Shown here one piece after another: positions 59,532-64,000 of a stretch of DNA of 64,000 nt. Positions within the stretch are counted from its first letter, which is position 1. The number at the start of each line of letters is the position of its first letter. Made by a program: the position numbers and the translations under genes. A model generated the notes under the pieces. That model had not been told where the DNA came from, ran no database searches, and saw only the letters and a list, made by a program, of their open reading frames with translations. The stretch comes from an uncultured Spirochaetales bacterium (GTDB taxonomy: Bacteria; Spirochaetota; Spirochaetia; Sphaerochaetales; Sphaerochaetaceae), in the NCBI GenBank assembly GCA_949293595.1, contig CASFDW010000003.1:134685-198684 (forward strand), read 5' to 3'.

Positions 59532-61237
59532 TGAACGGACAAAAACTTCCACATTGGGATCTCAGCCCAATATACCGTGGTGTCGGCTGTGATGATTTCC
59601 TGGACGATCTTGAAAAGATTTCCACGCTCAGCCAGGAGCTGAAGGACAGGGTGCGTTCCTCGAGCCTGTACGATCTTCTCATCCTGGCAGACAGGATAGC
59701 CGCCCTGGTATCCAATACTTCGGCCTACGCGTCGGCCTGTCTCTCGACCGACACAGCCGATCCTTCGTACATGCTGGCCAACAGCCGCGCCGAGGAGGCT
59801 TCGGTCGCATTCTCCTCCGCCATGCAGCTCCTGATTTCAGAAGCATCGGAGAGGAAGGACGAGTTTTCCGATCCGAGGCTCAAGGACTATTCTCTGCTTT
59901 TGTCGGAGTTCCTTGTGCAGGGCTCCCATCAGATGAGCTGCAAGGAGGAGGATCTGGCCCTCGAGCTGCTCAGGACAAGCGCGAACCAGTGGGAGAGGCT
60001 CCAGGAGGCGGTCACCTCGTCGATACACGACGGGGACATGACCCTGATACAGCTCCGGGGCCTTGCGTCGTCGCCCGACAGGAACGAAAGAAGGAACGCC
60101 TTCGAAAGGGAGCTGCGGATACTGAAGGAACACGAGGTCGCGCTCGCCTACAGCCTCAACGGAGTAAAAGGCACAACCCTGGCCCTCGAGAAGAGAAGGG
60201 GATGGAAGAGCCCGCTGGAAAGGAGCCTGTTTTCCTCAAGGATATCCGGAAGGACTCTCGATGCCCTGATATCGGCTCTTGAGGACTCCCTTCCCATGTT
60301 CCGCCGCTACTTCTTGACCAAGGCACGCCTGCTGGGGCTTGAAAGGCTCGAATGGTACGACATCTCCGCCCCTGTTGGCAAAAGCGTTGGGAGATACTCT
60401 TTCGAGGAGGCAAGGGACATCATAGTCTCCTCCTATTCGAAGTTCTCCCCGGAGATGGGGGATTTCGCCAGAAATGCCTTTGAGAAAGGATGGATAGACG
60501 CCGAACCGAGGAAGGGCAAGGTGGGGGGCGCCTACGATACCGCCTTCAGGAAGAGCGGGGTGTCGCGTGTTCTCTGTAATTACGACTATTCCTACGACAG
60601 TGTCGCGACCCTTGCCCATGAACTCGGACATGCATACCACGACCATGTCGTACGCGATCTTCCGGTACTTCTTTCCGACTATCCCATGACTCTTGCCGAG
60701 ACCGCCTCCATATTCGGTGAGACGGTCGTTTTCACGGAGGTGCTGAAAAATCTGGACAAGGATGGGAAGCTTCCTGTCATCGAACAGTTCGTCGCCTCCG
60801 CCGCGCAGGTCTGCGTGGACATCCTCTCGAGGTTTTACTTCGAGAAGGAGCTTTTTGAGCGGAGGAGGTCTGGGGAGCTTTCGCCGGACCAGCTCTGCAG
60901 CATGATGTTGGATGCTCAGGAGCGTACGTACGGCGATGCGGTAGGTGTGAAGCATCCGTACATGTGGGCTGTCAAGGGCCACTATTATTGCGAGGCCTTC
61001 AGCTTCTACAATTACCCGTATGCCTTCGGACAGCTTTTCGCCCTGGGACTTTTCAAAAGGGCCGGAGGATCCCCGTCGTTCGCCTCGTCCTACAGGGACC
61101 TGCTTCTCAGGACCGGAATGCAGGACGCCGTGTCTGTCGGACTTTCCGCCGGGATGGACATGGAGGATCCGGAGTTCTGGAAGGAGGGGGTATCCGTGAT
61201 AGCCTCCTATGCCGGGGAGCTTGAGAATTGGCTTTAA
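59531..61237 (+). CDS. pepF: Oligoendopeptidase F (M3B metallopeptidase)
   Basis: A 568-residue cytoplasmic zinc peptidase that degrades oligopeptides. It starts with the family's LPHWDLSPIY, has the zinc motif HELGH (residues 363-367) within VATLAHELGHAYHDHVV and the third ligand in MTLAETASIFGETV. The C-terminal helical region carries GHYYCEAFSFYNYPYAFGQL, which lines the peptide channel. ATG 59531 is chosen from the conserved start and the TATAAT box that ends 7 nt before it. It overlaps the next gene by ten bases. Confidence 0.93.
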   Translation: MNGQKLPHWDLSPIYRGVGCDDFLDDLEKISTLSQELKDRVRSSSLYDLLILADRIAALVSNTSAYASACLSTDTADPSYMLANSRAEEASVAFSSAMQLLISEASERKDEFSDPRLKDYSLLLSEFLVQGSHQMSCKEEDLALELLRTSANQWERLQEAVTSSIHDGDMTLIQLRGLASSPDRNERRNAFERELRILKEHEVALAYSLNGVKGTTLALEKRRGWKSPLERSLFSSRISGRTLDALISALEDSLPMFRRYFLTKARLLGLERLEWYDISAPVGKSVGRYSFEEARDIIVSSYSKFSPEMGDFARNAFEKGWIDAEPRKGKVGGAYDTAFRKSGVSRVLCNYDYSYDSVATLAHELGHAYHDHVVRDLPVLLSDYPMTLAETASIFGETVVFTEVLKNLDKDGKLPVIEQFVASAAQVCVDILSRFYFEKELFERRRSGELSPDQLCSMMLDAQERTYGDAVGVKHPYMWAVKGHYYCEAFSFYNYPYAFGQLFALGLFKRAGGSPSFASSYRDLLLRTGMQDAVSVGLSAGMDMEDPEFWKEGVSVIASYAGELENWL

Positions 61238-62361
61238 GGATAGAGAAATACGTGAACGGGGCCTATGGCCTCGCACATGACGAGGACGGCAGGGTCCATC
61301 TTGTGGCAAACGCCCTTCCAGGGGAACTGGTCGAGGAGAAGGACGTAAGAATGAAGGGGTCCGCCATCATCTCCTCCTGTGCCGGCGTGCTGGAGAGGAG
61401 CCCGATGCGGACAGAGCCTCCATGCCCGCTTTACGGTATCTGCGGGGGATGCGATTTCCTCATTGTCTGCGAAAGGGACTCCGCGATGCTCAAGCAGCAG
61501 GCGGTCGCGGACAATCTCAGAAGGATCGCGGGGCTTGATGTCCGGTCCGTCTTCGAGCCTCCTGCCTACGATCGGTTCGGGGGATACCGCTCGCGTTGCC
61601 GGGTGCATGTGGACCCGAGGAGCGGAAGGGCCGGTTTTCTCGCAAGATCCAGCAACGGGCTTGTGGATGTGGGTTCCTGTCCCGCCCTGTCCGAAAAACT
61701 GGATCATTTCCTATCCGGGGGCAGGGACTTGCTGTTCAGACGTGCAAGGACCCTGATGATAGAACGTGGGCTGAACAGGAACACAGGATGTGTCGAGCTT
61801 CCGATGCAGGAGGGCTTTGACGGCGTTTCGTTCGGCCGGGAGCGGGTCTTCGCCCTTGGTTACTCGGTTTCCGCCGACGTGTTCTTCCAGAGCAACCTCC
61901 GTCTGCTGCCCCGGCTTCTCTCCTTCGTGCATGACAGCACCGTCGGGGAGGTTGTCATGGACCTGTACAGCGGTGTCGGTACGTTCTCCAGGCTGTTCGA
62001 GGGCGAGGGGAGGAAGGTATACGCCGTTGAAAGGCAGAAGGAGTGTCTTGCGCTCTCCCGTATCAACGCCCCGTCCACACATTCCTTCACGGACGATGCC
62101 GCGGCCTTTGCACGCAAGGTATCCACATGCGTCGACACAGTGATTGTGGACCCTCCGAGGGTGGGGCTGGCAAAAGAGGTCCCCGGTCATATATCGGACC
62201 TCCGTCCCTCCCGCATCGTCTATGTCTCCTGCGACAGCATCACGGCATCCCGGGATCTGGCCGCGTTCTCCGGGGCTTACGAGCTTGTCTCCGCCAGGCT
62301 TTTCGATTTCTATCCTGGCTCAAGCCACGAGGAGACGGTGTTCGTGCTTGACCGGCGCTGA
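61228..62361 (+). CDS. TrmA/RlmD-family tRNA or rRNA (uracil-5-)-methyltransferase
   Basis: A 377-residue RNA m5U methyltransferase. The N-terminal TRAM-like part leads to an iron-sulfur motif CPLYGICGGCDF (around 68-80). The SAM domain has DLYSGVGTFSRLF (around 248), VIVDPPRVGLAKE (around 310) and the catalytic cysteine in IVYVSCDSITASRDL (around 335). The iron-sulfur motif favours the RlmD/RlmC/RumA group acting on 23S rRNA; the exact uridine cannot be told. Start is TTG 61228, 6 nt after GGGGAGC. Confidence 0.88.
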   Translation: MALRIEKYVNGAYGLAHDEDGRVHLVANALPGELVEEKDVRMKGSAIISSCAGVLERSPMRTEPPCPLYGICGGCDFLIVCERDSAMLKQQAVADNLRRIAGLDVRSVFEPPAYDRFGGYRSRCRVHVDPRSGRAGFLARSSNGLVDVGSCPALSEKLDHFLSGGRDLLFRRARTLMIERGLNRNTGCVELPMQEGFDGVSFGRERVFALGYSVSADVFFQSNLRLLPRLLSFVHDSTVGEVVMDLYSGVGTFSRLFEGEGRKVYAVERQKECLALSRINAPSTHSFTDDAAAFARKVSTCVDTVIVDPPRVGLAKEVPGHISDLRPSRIVYVSCDSITASRDLAAFSGAYELVSARLFDFYPGSSHEETVFVLDRR

Positions 62362-62371
62362 AAAAAATGTT

Positions 62372-62515
62372 TTGCCTTCTTCGTTTCGCGGGGTATAATA
62401 TCAGTGGGGGGAGGATTGCTCCCCTGGAAAATGAGAATTGTGTTCGGTTTTTCATTTTTGCATAACTTAACTCCTATCAGATGATGCCGGCTTCGTTGAT
62501 CCCGGCATCATTTCT
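62372..62515 (+). ncRNA. Candidate small RNA between rlmD-like gene and lacI
   Basis: TTGCCT (62372-62377), 16-bp spacer and a perfect TATAAT (62394-62399) precede about 110 nt with no convincing gene, ending in the terminator at 62481-62515. The 5' part folds as GGGGAG/CTCCCC (about 62407-62424). A 17-codon frame from ATG 62431 is present but has no strong ribosome site. It may be a small RNA or simply the end of the methyltransferase transcript; I do not recognise a known RNA family. Confidence 0.35.
62481..62515 (+). terminator. Intrinsic terminator after the RNA methyltransferase gene
   Basis: A perfect 10-bp stem ATGATGCCGG (62481-62490) and CCGGCATCAT (62502-62511), loop of eleven, then a T-rich tail. 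The rest of the 476-bp gap up to lacI holds two LacI-type operators and AT-rich DNA without a gene. Confidence 0.85.
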
Positions 62516-62541
62516 TTTCTCCATGAGCAGGTTTATGCCTG

Positions 62542-62559
62542 TCGGTAAACGTTTAATAT
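62542..62559. promoter_or_regulatory. Distal LacI-type operator of lacI
   Basis: TCGGTAAACGTTTAATAT contains the perfect core TAAACGTTTA. It is 196 bp upstream of the proximal site at 62738; its left half is weaker than in the other sites. Confidence 0.58.
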
Positions 62560-62737
62560 ACCTGGTGATGTAAATTGTCGGATAATATGTGATATGGAAT
62601 CACTGTGAATGATGGTGCAGAAATACCGATTCACTTCCATATTATTGATATAATATCATGATTCTCAAATAATTAGCATTTTGCATGCCTCACCGGTACC
62701 TTTTCCCATATTGTTGGTGTTTAGCCGGTCTGCATAT

Positions 62738-62755
62738 ATATCAAGCGTTTGATAT
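62738..62755. promoter_or_regulatory. Proximal LacI-type operator of lacI
   Basis: ATATCAAGCGTTTGATAT, symmetric apart from its four central bases, lies just upstream of the probable -35 TTGATA (62771-62776). With an extended GAGAAT -10 (62794-62799) this fits autoregulation of the regulator and the kinase gene behind it. Confidence 0.7.
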
Positions 62756-62838
62756 CAAAATACTTTTTTCTTGATAAATGAAATGAATTATGTGAGAATT
62801 ATCGATGAAATATCACTTTGAGATTCAGGTGGAACGAT

Positions 62839-63831
62839 ATGGCTACCATAAAGGATGTCGCGGAGCTCACAGGATTGAGCATCGGTACCGTAAGCAGGGT
62901 TTTGAACAACAGGGGATACATTTCACAGAAGACCAGGAAGAACGTCGACGATGCGATGAGGAAGCTCAACTACCAGCCGAACGCCATCGCCAGATCGCTG
63001 AGCAAGTCGTCGTCGAATATAATCGGCGTGATCATACCGATGCTCCAGAATCCGTTCTTCGCATCGCTTTTGTCCGCGATAGAGAACGAGCTGGAGGGCA
63101 GGGGATACCAGCTGCTTCTGTTCATCTCCGACGGGGACGGCAAGAAGGAAGGCGAGCTTCTTAGGGAATGCCGGCGCAACAGGGTTGCCGGAATAATCCT
63201 TTGCTCAGGCAATTTCGAGGCGATGAGGATTTCCGATCTGGATGTGCCCGTGGTATCCATAGAACGAAGCAGGAAGAATTCCTCGGTTTCAATTGAATGT
63301 GACAACTACAAGGGAGGAAGCCTCGCCTGCAGGCATCTTTACGACATCGGGGCGCGCAACATCGTCTATGTTTATGGAGCCCAGGACTATCCCATGCCCG
63401 CCGACGCCCGCCAGAGCGGATACGAGGACGCCTGCCGCGAGCTCGGATTGCCAATCAAGATATACAAGACAGGAAGCGATGATTTCCATCATCAGGATTA
63501 TTTCGACCTGCTTGGCAGGGTTTTTGATGAGAACCCGTCAATGGACGGCCTGTTCTGTTCCTCGGACATGATTGCCGCCCAGGCACTGAAGGTTGCATCG
63601 AGAAGGGGTGTCGCGGTCCCCGACGAGCTGGGCATCGTGGGCTTCGACGATTCGGCAATCGCCGTGCTGACCACTCCGGAGCTCACCACGATACACCAGC
63701 CTGTGGACGAGATGGCCTCATTGGCCGTCGGTTCGCTCCTGTCTTCGATAAAGACCCGCAGCTTTTCCACGACAAGCGTCGTCGTCGACGTGCATCTGGT
63801 GGAACGTGGCAGCACCGGCAGCCAAGGATGA
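62839..63831 (+). CDS. LacI-family transcriptional regulator (probable sucrose/fructose regulon repressor)
   Basis: A 330-residue repressor. The N-terminal helix-turn-helix and hinge ATIKDVAELTGLSIGTVSRV and ALNYQPN-like KLNYQPNAIARSL are classic LacI. The core (about 60-330) is a periplasmic-binding-protein-like sugar sensor with IIGVIIPMLQNPFF and GIVGFDDSAIAVLTTPELTT. The recognition helix (GTVSRV) and the YQPNAIARSL hinge suit an operator with a central CG, as in the sites found around this region. AGGTGG precedes ATG 62839. A PfkB kinase gene follows 34 bases downstream. The inducer is inferred from the targets, not shown. Confidence 0.92.
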   Translation: MATIKDVAELTGLSIGTVSRVLNNRGYISQKTRKNVDDAMRKLNYQPNAIARSLSKSSSNIIGVIIPMLQNPFFASLLSAIENELEGRGYQLLLFISDGDGKKEGELLRECRRNRVAGIILCSGNFEAMRISDLDVPVVSIERSRKNSSVSIECDNYKGGSLACRHLYDIGARNIVYVYGAQDYPMPADARQSGYEDACRELGLPIKIYKTGSDDFHHQDYFDLLGRVFDENPSMDGLFCSSDMIAAQALKVASRRGVAVPDELGIVGFDDSAIAVLTTPELTTIHQPVDEMASLAVGSLLSSIKTRSFSTTSVVVDVHLVERGSTGSQG

Positions 63832-63865
63832 GTTTTGTTTTTCATAAGGATATTTGGAGGATCAT

Positions 63866-64000
63866 ATGGATTGTCTTTGTTTTGGGGAGGTCTTGTGGGA
63901 TGTCTTCGGCGACAAGAAGACCCTCGGTGGCGCTCCGTTGAACGTCGCGGGCCATTTTTCACGGCTTGGCGGCAACGCATCAATCGTGAGCTGTGTCGGG
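63866..64000 (+). CDS. PfkB-family carbohydrate kinase (fructokinase-like), 5' part
   Basis: The first 45 codons of a ribokinase-family sugar kinase, cut by the window end. FGEVLWDVFGDKKTLGGAPLN and AGHFSRLGGNASIVSCVG give the substrate-binding GGAPLNVA motif typical of fructokinases. TTGGAGG precedes ATG 63866. Downstream of lacI, it would phosphorylate the fructose released from sucrose by the amylosucrase-type enzyme. Its family is clear; the sugar is inferred. Confidence 0.85.
   Translation, partial: MDCLCFGEVLWDVFGDKKTLGGAPLNVAGHFSRLGGNASIVSCVG

Noticed and set aside
62400..62515. 4.5S signal recognition particle RNA or 6S RNA
   Set aside because: The GGAAG/AGCA apical loop of SRP RNA and the large open bubble of 6S RNA are not visible.

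Overview
The window looks like chromosomal DNA of a fermentative Gram-negative-type bacterium, most likely a spirochaete (Sphaerochaetaceae-like). This is an inference. The signs are three solute-binding proteins whose signal peptides run into the spirochaete-like A-x-G-x-KE pattern, a patatin fused to an outer-membrane barrel, other outer-membrane proteins, heavy use of AGG for arginine, and class I fumarase. Genes are tightly packed, with many ATGA/TGATG overlaps. I saw no rRNA, tRNA, insertion sequence, prophage or CRISPR array.

Layout: 1-6547 holds the end of priA, def, fmt, a patatin/Omp85-like protein, a TIGR01212-type radical SAM protein and two-subunit class I fumarase. 6563-10250 holds a SUFU-like protein, an FKBP lipoprotein, a HAD phosphatase and a DUF308 membrane protein. 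10247-17993 is a complete histidine operon, hisG-D-C-B(NB)-H-A-F-IE, ending in a coupled pentapeptide-repeat gene. It is preceded by an attenuator with a 15-residue leader peptide containing His-His-His. 17995-24358 holds radC and a PucR-controlled cluster (NCS1 permease, DUF917, hydantoinase/oxoprolinase). 24507-31559 holds a MerR regulator, a sugar ABC operon with a TIM-barrel isomerase, a nucleotidyltransferase, a YitT protein and a LOG protein. 31701-37034 holds an outer-membrane protein, a DUF2974 hydrolase, a MazG-Fic pair, a YhhN protein, and a CcdA/thioredoxin pair. 37197-41794 holds a Crp/Fnr regulator with a flavodoxin-ferredoxin, RlmKL and Hsp33. 41934-50341 holds an SPFH protein with a small ribbon-helix-helix protein, then a TolC-MacA-ABC-MacB efflux operon with a histidine kinase and an NtrC-type regulator. 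50448-64000 is a LacI-type sucrose regulon (metallophosphoesterase, sugar ABC transporter, amylosucrase, lacI, fructokinase), interrupted by another ABC transporter, pepF and an RlmD/TrmA-type methyltransferase.

Two regulatory themes cross the window. First, many promoter-proximal genes appear leaderless: a good -10 box lies 6-8 nt before the start codon and no Shine-Dalgarno is visible, whereas operon-internal genes have good ribosome sites. Second, two sets of related palindromes can be tied to regulators encoded here. Six 18-bp sites resembling ATATCAAACGTTTGATAT go with the LacI protein, and two GTTGyAATTACAAC sites go with the Crp/Fnr protein; one of these sits at about -41.5 of an ABC-transporter promoter. 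All calls were made by eye, without database searches.
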